Assembly: GCA_004028765.1 (NCBI GenBank)
Contig: SAIX01000056.1
Span: 106,331 to 170,330, forward strand
Direction of reading: 5' to 3'
Origin: Chitinophagaceae bacterium
GTDB taxonomy: Bacteria > Bacteroidota > Bacteroidia > Chitinophagales > Chitinophagaceae
DNA: 64,000 nt
Below, one piece after another: positions 17,645-26,494 of the stretch; position 1 is the first letter of the stretch; the number at the start of each line of letters is the position of its first letter. Position numbers and translations under genes: made by a program. The notes beneath the pieces were generated by a model, which did no database searches, had not been told where the DNA came from, and saw only the letters and a program-made list of their open reading frames with translations.

Positions 17645-17677
17645 AAAAAAACGGTTACTGTTGTTTCAGTAACCGTT
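17645..17677 (-). terminator. terminator of the transketolase gene
   Basis: AACGGTTACTG (17650-17660) pairs with CAGTAACCGTT (17667-17677) around a six-base loop. On the minus strand a run of six T follows, so it serves the leftward gene ending at 17700. Confidence 0.85.
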
Positions 17678-17699
17678 ATACTTAATGTGTGCGATGATT

Positions 17700-18665
17700 T
17701 TATTTTTTTCTGCCGATCACTTTTTCGGCAGCGGCTACAATAAAGGGTGTATCAAGCCCATACTTGGTAAGCAGTTCAACCGGTTTTCCGCTTTCCCCGA
17801 ATGTATCATTGGTACCAATGTATTCAATCGGAACAGGGAAATTACGTGCTGCCACCTGCGCGATACTGTCGCCCAGGCCTCCAAGCACATTATGTTCTTC
17901 GCAGGTTACCGCACATTTGGTTTTTTTAATGGAAGAGATCACGGCTTCTTCGTCCAGCGGTTTAATGGTATGGATGTTGATGAGTTCCACACTGATCCCT
18001 TTTTCTTCCAGGATACGGCCCGCTTCGATGGCTTTCCATACAAGGTGGCCGCAGGCGAATATGGTTACATCCGCGCCTTCGCTGAGTTGCTGTGCTTTAC
18101 CGATCACAAAATCGCTGCCATCTTCTTTGGTGAAATTGGGCCATTTTGGGCGGCCGAAACGAAGATAAACCGGCCCCTCGTGTGAAGCGATGGCTTTGGT
18201 AGCAGCCTTGGTCTGGTTAAAATCGCAGGGAACCACCACCGTCATACCGGGTAACATTTTCATCAGCCCGATATCTTCAAGTATCTGGTGCGTGGCACCA
18301 TCTTCACCCAGTGTGAGCCCGGCATGCGAAGCGCAGATCTTTACATTTTTGCCGCTGTAGGCAACACTCTGGCGTATCTGGTCGTAAACACGCCCGGTAC
18401 TGAAATTCGCAAACGTGGTGGTATAAGGGATTTTTCCACCAATGGTCATACCCGCAGCAATACCGATCATATTTGCTTCAGCAATACCAACCTGTACAAA
18501 ACGGTCGGGAAAATCTTTGATAAAAGGACCGAGTTTCAGGGAACCAGCAAGGTCCGCAGTAAGTACAACCACATTTTCATTTTCCTTGCCGATTTCATAA
18601 ATGCCTTCTCCAAAACCGCCACGGGTCTCTTTTTCGTTCAGTACCTGGATATCTTTCAGTTTCAT
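17700..18665 (-). CDS. transketolase, C-terminal (pyrimidine-binding plus regulatory) subunit
   Basis: 321 residues from the ATG at 18665 (MKLKDIQVLNEKETRGGFGEG); 22 upstream in-frame codons are discarded as non-conserved. It matches the C-terminal half of split transketolases: VVVLTADLAGSLKLGPF, RFVQVGIAEANMIGIAAGM (with the catalytic Glu that activates thiamine diphosphate), the GEDGATHQ segment and the final regulatory domain (ISVELINIHTIKPLDEEAV). The diphosphate-binding N-terminal subunit needed for activity is not next to it or anywhere in the window, although the two halves are usually adjacent. Alternatives such as a DXS- or pyruvate dehydrogenase-like subunit are less likely. Confidence 0.9.
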   Translation of the reverse strand: MKLKDIQVLNEKETRGGFGEGIYEIGKENENVVVLTADLAGSLKLGPFIKDFPDRFVQVGIAEANMIGIAAGMTIGGKIPYTTTFANFSTGRVYDQIRQSVAYSGKNVKICASHAGLTLGEDGATHQILEDIGLMKMLPGMTVVVPCDFNQTKAATKAIASHEGPVYLRFGRPKWPNFTKEDGSDFVIGKAQQLSEGADVTIFACGHLVWKAIEAGRILEEKGISVELINIHTIKPLDEEAVISSIKKTKCAVTCEEHNVLGGLGDSIAQVAARNFPVPIEYIGTNDTFGESGKPVELLTKYGLDTPFIVAAAEKVIGRKK

Positions 18666-18714
18666 GCGATGAATGGGGTATTTGTTTGGTGCTGCAAGGT
18701 AGGGAAAAATGAAC

Positions 18715-18865
18715 AGAAGAATGTAGAACAAGGAGCAGGGGAAGTGAAATCTTTCGGTGCCTTCAGTGAGATTACACTAATTCAAAAATCAAAAGTAAAA
18801 AGTCAAAAAAAGCTCCGCGAAACTTCGCGCCCTCTGCGGCTCTGCGGTGAAAATATAAGCGTTAG
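18715..18865. repeat. mosaic intergenic repeat block
   Basis: It contains GAATGTAGAACAAGGAGCAG, CAAAAGTAAAAAGTCAAAAA and CTCCGCGAAACTTCGCGCCC followed by TCTGCGGCTCTGCGGTGAAA, the same modules as at 11.65 and 22.47 kb. No gene is seen between 18666 and 18914. Confidence 0.75.
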
Positions 18866-18914
18866 GTATATAATACGTTAATCAGCTCATCCGCATATTC
18901 ATGAATAGTCACAA

Positions 18915-21900
18915 TCAGGCAGCAGCCACATCTTTTACATTCCCGGTCCGCTTCAATACACCCCAGTGCTGCAATTCGCCTTTGATGGCGCGGCGGTATG
19001 AACGGAACAATACAACAATCATCAGCCAGCGGTAAATCAGTCGCTGTGGTATCAGCCAAACCAGTTTCCAGGGTTTTTCTTTTTCAAATGCAAATGCCAG
19101 TGCAGCGATCAATGCATCGAATAAAAGGAACAGGAGATAGTAATTGGCAATGCGCCCCCGGTTTTCTGTAAACAGGCCCAATACCATGATCAGGTCCCCG
19201 ATAGGACTGAAGAAAGGGATGATATATTTAAACAAAAGAATATCCGGCAAAGCGATCCATGCAAGTGAGCGGTAATGCTTATTGAACAGTGCGTCTTTGT
19301 GTTTCCAGAAAGTCTGCATAACGCCAAATGTCCAGCGCTGCCTTTGTTTAAAAAACATTTTCAGCGTTTCCGGAGATTCTGTCATGGCAATTGCATTGGG
19401 CTCATTGGCGATGGTATAACCTGCCCGCAGCATCCGGATCGTGATATCGCAATCCTCCGCTAGTGTGTCGCTGGTAAAACCGCCGGCCTCGGCTAATGCA
19501 GTTTTTTTGAAAGCGCCGATGGCACCCGGTACAACAGTGATACAATTGGTATAAGCAAACCCTTTCCGGTCAAAATTCTGGCTCACGGTATATTCAATGC
19601 TTTGCCATTTCGTGAGCAGGTTCACTTCATTGCCCACTTTTACGATTCCGGCAACTGCACCTACTTTGGGATCGGTAAAATTATGCATGAGCTGGCTAAC
19701 CGCATCAGGCATCAGTTTGGTATCAGCATCGATACAAACCACAAAGGGTGCATTGGTATGATCGATCCCGTAATTCAATGCAGATGATTTGCCTCCATTG
19801 AATTTGGCAAGTACCGTTACCTTGGGGTGATTTGCAAATTCTTTTGAAACTATCTCGTAGGTTCTGTCGGTACTGCCATCATCCACAAAAATGATATTGA
19901 AATCGGGATAATCGCAGCGGAGCAGGTTATAAAGCGAACTCACTGCATTCACTTCCTCATTATATGCCGGAACAATGATAGAAACCGGTGGCGGGTTTTG
20001 CCACTGCTGCTCGCCAGCCCTTCTTTCTTTCTGCTTCTGTTTCCATGCGAGGTAACCCAGTATCAGCGTTCTTACCACACCCAGTACAAGGAACACCAGG
20101 AACAATGCATAAAAGAAATGGCTTAACAGGTACCCTGTTGCGGCGATGATATAATTGAATTGCAGCAAAGCATAGCCGGTTCCTTTTTCAACGGGGGGCA
20201 TCATTTCATCCGGCTTTTTATGCAGCAGGTTCGCCACAGTTACGAATTCATACCCTCTTGCCTGGAAATACCGGATGATCTTACCGGTTGCGTCCACCGT
20301 TGCGCTCCTGTCGCCTCCGGCATCATGCAATAAAATTATATTGGCACTGTCGTTATTACTGAGATGGTAATTATAGATATTGAGGGTGCGGTTAAAAATA
20401 CTGTCGCCATTCAGTTCGGGTATTTCTGCTTTTTGCCAGTCTTCCGGATCAATGCTTTCACCGATGGTGATATAATTTCGAGTACGGCTTAACGCAACAG
20501 GCACCATCTCTTCCGATTTTTCAGGATCGCTGTCAGCATTGAATGGGGCACGGAACATAATGGTACTGTGCCCGGTGATACATTCAAGTAATAAGCGGGT
20601 GGCATCGATTTCAAGCAAGGCGCGTTTGCGGCTTACTTCTGCCATATTGGGGTGCGTGAATGTATGGTTACCCAGTTCATGTCCTTCCCGGTAGATGCGT
20701 TTGATAAGCGGGATATTGTTTTCTGCTTCAATGCCCACTACAAAAAAAGTTGCCGGTACTTTGTATTTGGCGAGTGTATCGAGAATCTGTCGTGTATACA
20801 ATGGGTCGGGGCCATCATCATAGGTAAGCACGAGTTTTTTATCGGTTCGTTTCCCATATTTTCTTACCACATAAGAAGAGGGCAGTTTGTCATAATCCTG
20901 TTCAGCCACAAGCATATCCACGGTATCAATTTCGGTTGTGATATGCCCGTCGGAAGGCGTTGCCATCAGGTCAAGTACTTCTCCTTCGCCGATAAAATCC
21001 GGCGTAGCCATACTTTCCACATTGCTGAAAGCTTCCTTGAAATTGAAATCGCTTAATGCATCTTTTGTAAGTGAGAGGTGGTAGAACTCCCAGATCCTGT
21101 CGTCTTCACTGCCCAGGCGCCACAATGCCGTTCCGGCCAGCCCATACTCTGTGGCAAAGCGCATGGTATTGAAGTTGGTTGCGGCATCAGTGAAATACAC
21201 ATCATGTATCTTATCCGCACCATCATAATATTTATAATGAAGATTGTAGGTATCGTTGTCAAATTTTATATGCCCGTCGCTTTCCCTTGCCAGCGCCAGT
21301 GCTTCCTGGTAACTGAGGTTGGTGGTGGTATCTTTGCTCCAGTCGTACCCATATGCCGCGAGGTTCAATACAATTTTAGAAGGGGGTAAATGCGATGCAA
21401 GGTTATTTACTGCCTGCTGTATCCAGCGCTGGCTGCAGATGGGGCCCGGCTTGGTACTTTCTGAATGCTGGTCGTAAGCCATCAGGAAAATATAATCGTT
21501 ATACCTTGCCAGTTCCCTGTAATTGTAATCATCGTTGAACGGAGAAACATTCTGTGTCACAAGAAATCCTTCTTTGTGTAATGCCGTGTACAGTTTTTTC
21601 TGGAAAGAGATCAGCACTTCATTTTTTTCTTCCTGCAGTTCTTCAAAGTCCACATTGATGCCCTGGAAATTATTCCGCTTCAGCAGTTTCACCACATCAT
21701 TGATCAGCCGTTCGGTTTTAGCAGCGCTGTTAAAGATCCTGTGTAAAGCGGCCCCGTTGAATTGCGCATTATAACTGTTTGACAGCATCGGCATCACTTT
21801 TACGCCTGATGCTTTAATAAGGTCGTAAGCCCGCTTGTCTTTCGCCATCGCATTCAGCAGTGTATCTGCCTTAGGGTCGATAAAGAACCATTCCGGCAAT

Positions 21901-22322
21901 ACGAGGTTCATCTTGCCGATATTTTTGCGAAGGGAGAAAAATGACTGTGCATCCCATGCTACATAAAAAGCAGCACGGATACCCACTGAATCGCTGAACA
22001 GGGGCGACTGTGACAGATCTAACACCGCATTGTTCTGACCTATTCCCTGGCCTTTGGCCCATTTGTCTTCGATAAGTTTACGGAAGCCGCGGTATTTTTT
22101 TCCGAGTTCACTGGCCCGGTATTCGGGCTGGTCTTCGGTCAAAACTTTTTTAATGGCTTTGCCTTCAAGCGGGATATCGGGATTTTTCATCACCGAAAAA
22201 GTGATGACGATTACCACAGCCGCAAGCAGCAATACCACACCCAAAACACGGAACCCCCATTTCACTCTTTGCCAGCGTGTGGGGTTATTCGTCTGGAAAA
22301 CCTGTGAAGTGTTTGGGCTCAT
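18915..22322 (-). CDS. GH18-like / polysaccharide deacetylase / family 2 glycosyltransferase fusion
   Basis: 1135 residues in three parts. After a cytoplasmic start and one helix (about 22-45), residues ~95-410 form a YaaH/GH18-like barrel with GINVDFEELQ (about 222-231; Glu228 the likely acid). Residues ~495-705 are a NodB-type deacetylase: TYDDGPD (500-506), the H-x-x-x-H metal site (HELGNHTFTHPN, 548-559), late HDAGGDRS. After helices at about 720-757, residues ~780-1000 are a processive GT2 domain: VSIIVPAYNEE, D-x-D at 865-867, EDCD (956-959), Q-x-x-R-W at 993-997; three or four helices end the protein. The synthase plus outward deacetylase and hydrolase layout resembles poly-N-acetylglucosamine systems (PgaC with PgaB) in a single chain. 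The exact polymer is unknown. Confidence 0.88.
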   Translation of the reverse strand: MSPNTSQVFQTNNPTRWQRVKWGFRVLGVVLLLAAVVIVITFSVMKNPDIPLEGKAIKKVLTEDQPEYRASELGKKYRGFRKLIEDKWAKGQGIGQNNAVLDLSQSPLFSDSVGIRAAFYVAWDAQSFFSLRKNIGKMNLVLPEWFFIDPKADTLLNAMAKDKRAYDLIKASGVKVMPMLSNSYNAQFNGAALHRIFNSAAKTERLINDVVKLLKRNNFQGINVDFEELQEEKNEVLISFQKKLYTALHKEGFLVTQNVSPFNDDYNYRELARYNDYIFLMAYDQHSESTKPGPICSQRWIQQAVNNLASHLPPSKIVLNLAAYGYDWSKDTTTNLSYQEALALARESDGHIKFDNDTYNLHYKYYDGADKIHDVYFTDAATNFNTMRFATEYGLAGTALWRLGSEDDRIWEFYHLSLTKDALSDFNFKEAFSNVESMATPDFIGEGEVLDLMATPSDGHITTEIDTVDMLVAEQDYDKLPSSYVVRKYGKRTDKKLVLTYDDGPDPLYTRQILDTLAKYKVPATFFVVGIEAENNIPLIKRIYREGHELGNHTFTHPNMAEVSRKRALLEIDATRLLLECITGHSTIMFRAPFNADSDPEKSEEMVPVALSRTRNYITIGESIDPEDWQKAEIPELNGDSIFNRTLNIYNYHLSNNDSANIILLHDAGGDRSATVDATGKIIRYFQARGYEFVTVANLLHKKPDEMMPPVEKGTGYALLQFNYIIAATGYLLSHFFYALFLVFLVLGVVRTLILGYLAWKQKQKERRAGEQQWQNPPPVSIIVPAYNEEVNAVSSLYNLLRCDYPDFNIIFVDDGSTDRTYEIVSKEFANHPKVTVLAKFNGGKSSALNYGIDHTNAPFVVCIDADTKLMPDAVSQLMHNFTDPKVGAVAGIVKVGNEVNLLTKWQSIEYTVSQNFDRKGFAYTNCITVVPGAIGAFKKTALAEAGGFTSDTLAEDCDITIRMLRAGYTIANEPNAIAMTESPETLKMFFKQRQRWTFGVMQTFWKHKDALFNKHYRSLAWIALPDILLFKYIIPFFSPIGDLIMVLGLFTENRGRIANYYLLFLLFDALIAALAFAFEKEKPWKLVWLIPQRLIYRWLMIVVLFRSYRRAIKGELQHWGVLKRTGNVKDVAAA

Positions 22323-22424
22323 AAATAAATTTGCTGCAAGGGATTGTCTCGCAAAATAATCAGAAGCGCGTGAAGTTGTTGCGGAAAGAGGGGTAAAAAA
22401 GGGTTAATTCGCAGAAGGTTACGA

Positions 22425-22600
22425 ATTAGCGGATTGACGGATTACGTGTTCAAGAATTCACCATTCACATTTTCACCGCGGAGCCGCAGAGTGCGCAAAG
22501 TTTCGCGGAGATGGTTAAAGAGGTTAAAAGGGTTAAAAAGTTGAGCTAGTATAGCGCCACTAACAACTTTTAACTCTTAACTCCTAACTTTTAACTGTGC
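22425..22600. repeat. mosaic intergenic repeat block downstream of carB
   Basis: TTACGAATTAGCGGATTGACGG, ATTCACCATTCACATTTTCACC, CGCGGAGCCGCAGAGTGCGC, GAGGTTAAAAGGGTTAAAAAG and TTTTAACTCTTAACTCCTAAC are family modules. This DNA occupies the place where a carB C-terminal half would be expected. Confidence 0.8.
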
Positions 22601-22604
22601 CTCC

Positions 22605-24251
22605 CTACCCTTCAAACGTACTATAGAAATACGGTGTTTTGGCTTCGAACTCGGCACTGCAGGTATCCACCATTTTGTACACACGGGTGATGCCCAGTGA
22701 TTTCCTTTTCTCGTATACCTGTTCATCGGTACAGTCGCCATGCAGAATTCGGGCGATCTGTGCATCTCCAAACCCATGTTTTTTGGCTTCTTTGAGCAAT
22801 TCTGCAGGGATGGTATCGAGTGTATAATTCGCAATTTCTTTCTCGAGGATACAAATCTGCTGTATCTGTGTGATAAACCAGCGGTCAATTCGGGTGGCCT
22901 GTACGATCGACTTCACCGTGGTACCCTGCATCAGTGCATCCTTGATCCGGAAGATGCGGTCCCATTTCGGTGTTTTGATGTATTCAACCAGTTCTTCATT
23001 CTTCATCAGGCTCTTGCCATAGTACCCAAGCCCGATGGCTTCATTCTCGAGGCTCTGGCAGGCTTTCTGAATGGCTTCGGTAAAGCTGCGGCCAATGGCC
23101 ATTACCTCGCCCACACTTTTCATCTGCAAACCAAGGGTATCGTTGGCGCCTTTGAATTTATCGAAGTTCCAGCGCGGTACTTTTACGATCACATAATCCA
23201 GTGCGGGTTCAAAATACGCTGAAGTGGTTTTGGTGATCTGGTTTTTCAGTTCATCCAGCGAATAACCGATGGCCAGCTTAGCGGCGATCTTTGCGATCGG
23301 GTAACCCGTAGCTTTTGAAGCAAGCGCCGAAGAACGGCTAACACGCGGATTGATCTCTACGGCGATCAGCTCTTCCGTTTCGGGATTCTGTGCAAACTGC
23401 ACATTACATCCGCCGGCAAAATTACCGAGTGAACGCATCATGAGGATGGCTTTGTTCCGCATATCCTGGAAAGAAGTATCACTCAATGTCATGGCTGGTG
23501 CCACGGTTATCGAATCTCCGGTATGAACGCCCATCGGATCGAGGTTCTCAACCGTACAGATGATCACCACATTATCGTTCTGATCGCGAAGCAGTTCCAG
23601 TTCAAATTCTTTCCAGCCTAAAACCGCTTTTTCCACGAGTACTTCATGTATGGGAGATGCCTTCAATCCTCTTTCCAGTGCCGCATCCAGGTCGTCTTTG
23701 CTGTGAACAAATCCGCCACCGGTTCCACCCAGTGTAAAGGAAGGGCGTATCACCAGCGGAAAACCGATCTGCTGTGCAAATTCTTTTCCTTCGAGAAAAC
23801 TGTTGGCCACTCGGCTGGGTGCCACCTGCACACCGATCTTCACCATCAGCTGGCGGAATTTTTCGCGGTCTTCCGCAGTATCAATCGCTGCCACATCCAC
23901 GCCGATCATCCTGCAATTGTATTTCTGCCAGATGCCGAGTTCATCGGCTTCTTTACAAAGGTTCAGCGCTGTTTGCCCGCCCATGGTTGGGAGAACGGCA
24001 TCTATCTGGTTTTCCTGTAATATCTGTTCGATACTTTCTACCGTAAGGGGCAGCAGGTATACCTTATCGGCCATCATCGGGTCGGTCATGATGGTAGCCG
24101 GGTTACTGTTGATCAGGATCACTTTGATACCTTCTTCGCGGAGGCTGCGCGCCGCCTGTGAGCCGGAATAATCAAATTCGCAGGCCTGGCCGATAATAAT
24201 GGGGCCGGAGCCAATAATCAGTACAGATTTGATGGAGGGATCTTTGGGCAT
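22605..24251 (-). CDS. carB: carbamoyl-phosphate synthase large subunit, N-terminal half only
   Basis: 548 residues, against about 1070 for a complete CarB. The N-terminus ([20 protein letters not shown]) and the carboxyphosphate ATP-grasp domain are intact ([61 protein letters not shown]). The oligomerisation domain follows to about residue 540 ([20 protein letters not shown]). The frame then stops at 22605, exactly where the second, carbamoyl-phosphate ATP-grasp half would begin; downstream DNA is intergenic repeat, with no trace of that half. It could be a natural split carB, as known in Aquifex and some archaea, with the other half elsewhere, or a break. The clean domain-boundary end favours a true split gene. 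Confidence 0.93.
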   Translation of the reverse strand: MPKDPSIKSVLIIGSGPIIIGQACEFDYSGSQAARSLREEGIKVILINSNPATIMTDPMMADKVYLLPLTVESIEQILQENQIDAVLPTMGGQTALNLCKEADELGIWQKYNCRMIGVDVAAIDTAEDREKFRQLMVKIGVQVAPSRVANSFLEGKEFAQQIGFPLVIRPSFTLGGTGGGFVHSKDDLDAALERGLKASPIHEVLVEKAVLGWKEFELELLRDQNDNVVIICTVENLDPMGVHTGDSITVAPAMTLSDTSFQDMRNKAILMMRSLGNFAGGCNVQFAQNPETEELIAVEINPRVSRSSALASKATGYPIAKIAAKLAIGYSLDELKNQITKTTSAYFEPALDYVIVKVPRWNFDKFKGANDTLGLQMKSVGEVMAIGRSFTEAIQKACQSLENEAIGLGYYGKSLMKNEELVEYIKTPKWDRIFRIKDALMQGTTVKSIVQATRIDRWFITQIQQICILEKEIANYTLDTIPAELLKEAKKHGFGDAQIARILHGDCTDEQVYEKRKSLGITRVYKMVDTCSAEFEAKTPYFYSTFEG

Positions 24252-24273
24252 ACTTGCTAAAAAATAAATTGTG

Positions 24274-24281
24274 CAAATGTA
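24274..24281 (-). promoter_or_regulatory. -7 box of carB
   Basis: TACATTTG on the minus strand (complement of 24274-24281) matches TAnnTTTG exactly, 22 bases before the carB ATG. No well-spaced -33 TTG is seen. Confidence 0.45.
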
Positions 24282-24300
24282 AGGCCGCTAAGGCAAAAGC

Positions 24301-24334
24301 CGCGTTATTTTTTGACCGTCTTCTTTATAACGCG
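24301..24334. promoter_or_regulatory. inverted repeat in the carB-bcp divergent gap, possible operator
   Basis: CGCGTTAT (24301-24308) and ATAACGCG (24327-24334) are perfect 8-base arms separated by 18 bases. It lies upstream of both genes. The arm resembles the ATAACACG/CGTGTTAT arms at 15421-15464. Confidence 0.35.
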
Positions 24335-24387
24335 AACAAAAACCGCCCGATAAGGTTAGTATTGCACACAGAAAATGATTCAATACC

Positions 24388-24852
24388 ATGGCATTACCAA
24401 AAGAAGGCAGTAAAGCGCCGGCATTCAGCGGGCTTGACCAGGACGGGAAAAAAATATCCCTGGCAGATTTTAAAGGCAGTAAAGTGGTACTTTATTTTTA
24501 CCCGCATGATGATACCCCCACCTGTACCAACCAGGCCTGTAACCTGCGGGATAATTTTGCACTTCTCAAATCAAAAGGCATACAGGTGATCGGCGTAAGT
24601 GAGGACGATGTGAAAAGCCACAAAAAGTTTGAGAAAAAATACAGCCTGCCTTTCCCGCTGATTGCAGATACAGAGCAGGTGATTTTACAGAAATACGGGG
24701 TTTGGGACTGGAAAACTTTTATGGGCAAAACCTATATCGGCACGCACCGCACTACTTTTCTGATCGATGAAAAAGGGAAGATCGCGCATATCATCACCAA
24801 ACCGGTGAGTAAAAAACATGCAGAAGAGATCGTGGAATTATGGGGTCTGTAA
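24388..24852 (+). CDS. bcp: thioredoxin-dependent thiol peroxidase (Bcp-type peroxiredoxin)
   Basis: 154 residues, full length. It reduces hydrogen peroxide and organic hydroperoxides using thioredoxin. The active-site region YPHDDTPTCTNQACNLRD carries the peroxidatic Cys (in PTCT) and the resolving Cys five residues later (QAC), the atypical two-Cys arrangement of the PrxQ/Bcp group. KKFEKKYSLPFPLIAD and the Arg in GTHRTTFLID complete the fold. It is divergent from carB. Confidence 0.95.
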   Translation: MALPKEGSKAPAFSGLDQDGKKISLADFKGSKVVLYFYPHDDTPTCTNQACNLRDNFALLKSKGIQVIGVSEDDVKSHKKFEKKYSLPFPLIADTEQVILQKYGVWDWKTFMGKTYIGTHRTTFLIDEKGKIAHIITKPVSKKHAEEIVELWGL

Positions 24853-24933
24853 AATGCGATGACCATAACACAGCTCGTTTATTAATCTGCTGAAATATTT
24901 TTTACCCGGCTTTTGTTTTCATGGCATCGCCTG

Positions 24934-24950
24934 TTGCGTCGCACACTTGT
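24934..24950. repeat. 17-bp dispersed intergenic repeat, copy 2
   Basis: TTGCGTCGCACACTTGT is the exact reverse complement of 7241-7257; both copies are followed or preceded by a GCAG trinucleotide context. No gene is seen between 24853 and 25020. Confidence 0.55.
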
Positions 24951-25020
24951 GCAGCGGGGGCAATGGGCAGCAATCAGATTTTTATGCATCACCCTGTATC
25001 ACCACCCCGGTATTGACGAA

Positions 25021-25302
25021 TTCCGGATTCACGCATTTGGTTAAAAAAGTTAAAGAAGTTAAAATGGTATGGATTTTACTATGAACTTTTAACTCCAAAC
25101 TCTTAACTCCTGACTAAAAATCCTTGCCCATTCACCATTCACGGATCGGCGAATTGACGAATTACGGATTAGTGGATTCCGGATTCACGCAGTTGGTTAA
25201 AAAGGTTAAAGAAGTTAAAATGGTATGGTTTTTCTATGAACAATGAACTTTTAACTCCAGACTCTTAACTCCTGACTAAAATCCCTGCCCACTCACCACT
25301 CA
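25021..25302. repeat. tandemly duplicated mosaic intergenic repeat (156-bp period)
   Basis: Two copies start with TTCCGGATTCACGCA at 25021 and 25177. Each continues with GGTTAAAAAAGTTAAAGAAG-like, TAAAATGGTATGG, GAACTTTTAACTCC, TCTTAACTCCTGACTAAAA and GCCCATTCACCATTCAC-like modules. The second has a small insertion (GAACAAT). The whole 24853-25400 gap has no gene. Confidence 0.85.
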
Positions 25303-25344
25303 CCTTTCCCGCTACTTCTTCATTCGATATTCAATTGTTCAAAA

Positions 25345-25376
25345 AAAGAGAGCAGCCTTCTTTTGCTGCTCTCTTT
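25345..25376 (-). terminator. terminator of the OmpA-family gene
   Basis: AAAGAGAGCAGC (25345-25356) pairs perfectly with GCTGCTCTCTTT (25365-25376) around eight bases. On the minus strand the stem is followed by further T. Confidence 0.9.
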
Positions 25377-25400
25377 CGAATCTGTTATTACACCGACCGG

Positions 25401-26306
25401 TTACTTTTTTGTTTCCAGTAATTTGAAGAACTGGTCCAGTTGCGGCAGTATCACGATACGTGTCCTGCGGTTGGCTGAACGGCCATCCGGGGTTGAATTA
25501 CTCGCAACAGGAAGGAACTGGCTGCGGCCCGCGGCTGTCATACGTTTGGGATCCAGCCCATAAGTATCCTGCAATATGCGAACGACCGATGTGGCGCGTT
25601 TCACACTCAGGTCCCAGTTATCAATCATGCCCGGGCTTTTAATCGGAATCGAATCAGTATGCCCTTCCACCATAAATTCAATATCAGGCTGGTTGTTCAG
25701 CACTTTGGCTACTTTGCCGAGTACTTCTTTGGCGCGGTCCGTAACATCATAACTGCCGCTGCGGAATAGAAGTTTGTCGGAGATATCTACATACACAATT
25801 CCTTTTTCCACTTTGATGTTGATGTCTTTGTCATCAAGATTACCAACCGCCCCCTTGAGGTTCATTACAAGCGCCATATTCAGTGAATCCTTACGGGCAA
25901 TGGATCCCTGGAGGTCGCGGATATACACATCTTTTGCCCCGATATTTTCAAGTGATTTGCGGATACTTTCCGCCTGCGAGCCGGTTACAACCGAGAGATC
26001 TTTCAATTGGCTCAATACTGTGTTGTTATTTTGTTTGAGGTAATCGATCTGCTTGTTCATATCAGCAATCTGCGATTCAAGTGCCGATTTACGCGTATTG
26101 AGATCGGATATTTTGGAAGCCGACTCATTCTGGCAACGTTTCAGTTCATCCTGCAGGTCGCGGTATTTTTGCTGCAGGTTCAGGTAATTGCCGCTCAGCT
26201 CTGCATATTTGGCTTTTTCCTGGTCGAGTTTTTTGGTGCTGACACAAGACAAAATACTTACAGAGCCCGCCATGATCACTAAGTAAACTTTCCATTTCAT
26301 ATTCAT
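25401..26306 (-). CDS. OmpA-family lipoprotein with coiled coil
   Basis: 301 residues from the ATG at 26306 (two codons later, 26300, is equally good). The signal sequence ends in a lipobox (SILSC), so the product is a lipoprotein. Residues ~20-125 are coiled coil (Leu/Gln/Lys/Asp heptads). The C-terminal ~130 residues are an OmpA peptidoglycan-binding domain: LLFRSGSYDVTDRAKEVL, FMVEGHTDSIPI, NWDLSVKRATSVVRIL, and NRRTRIVILP with the Arg that contacts diaminopimelate. It probably tethers the outer membrane to the cell wall. An upstream in-frame start (26339) would spoil the signal peptide. Confidence 0.9.
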   Translation of the reverse strand: MNMKWKVYLVIMAGSVSILSCVSTKKLDQEKAKYAELSGNYLNLQQKYRDLQDELKRCQNESASKISDLNTRKSALESQIADMNKQIDYLKQNNNTVLSQLKDLSVVTGSQAESIRKSLENIGAKDVYIRDLQGSIARKDSLNMALVMNLKGAVGNLDDKDINIKVEKGIVYVDISDKLLFRSGSYDVTDRAKEVLGKVAKVLNNQPDIEFMVEGHTDSIPIKSPGMIDNWDLSVKRATSVVRILQDTYGLDPKRMTAAGRSQFLPVASNSTPDGRSANRRTRIVILPQLDQFFKLLETKK

Positions 26307-26494
26307 TCGGTTGATTCGGTTAACAATGCCCTCTCTCAACGGAGAAAGAGCTCAAAAATTGTAATACTGCAGAATCTTCACAAAATAAATACATATTCAA
26401 ACGGCAATCATGTGCAAGTTTTCAACAATAACCTAAAGAAGTTAAAAAAATGGTTACCGCATCTTTAGTGAGTATACAGTTATCACACGGACAG

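Noticed and set aside
22323..22604. Decayed C-terminal half of CarB
   Set aside because: Neither strand of this gap encodes carbamoyl-phosphate ATP-grasp motifs; it is intergenic repeat.
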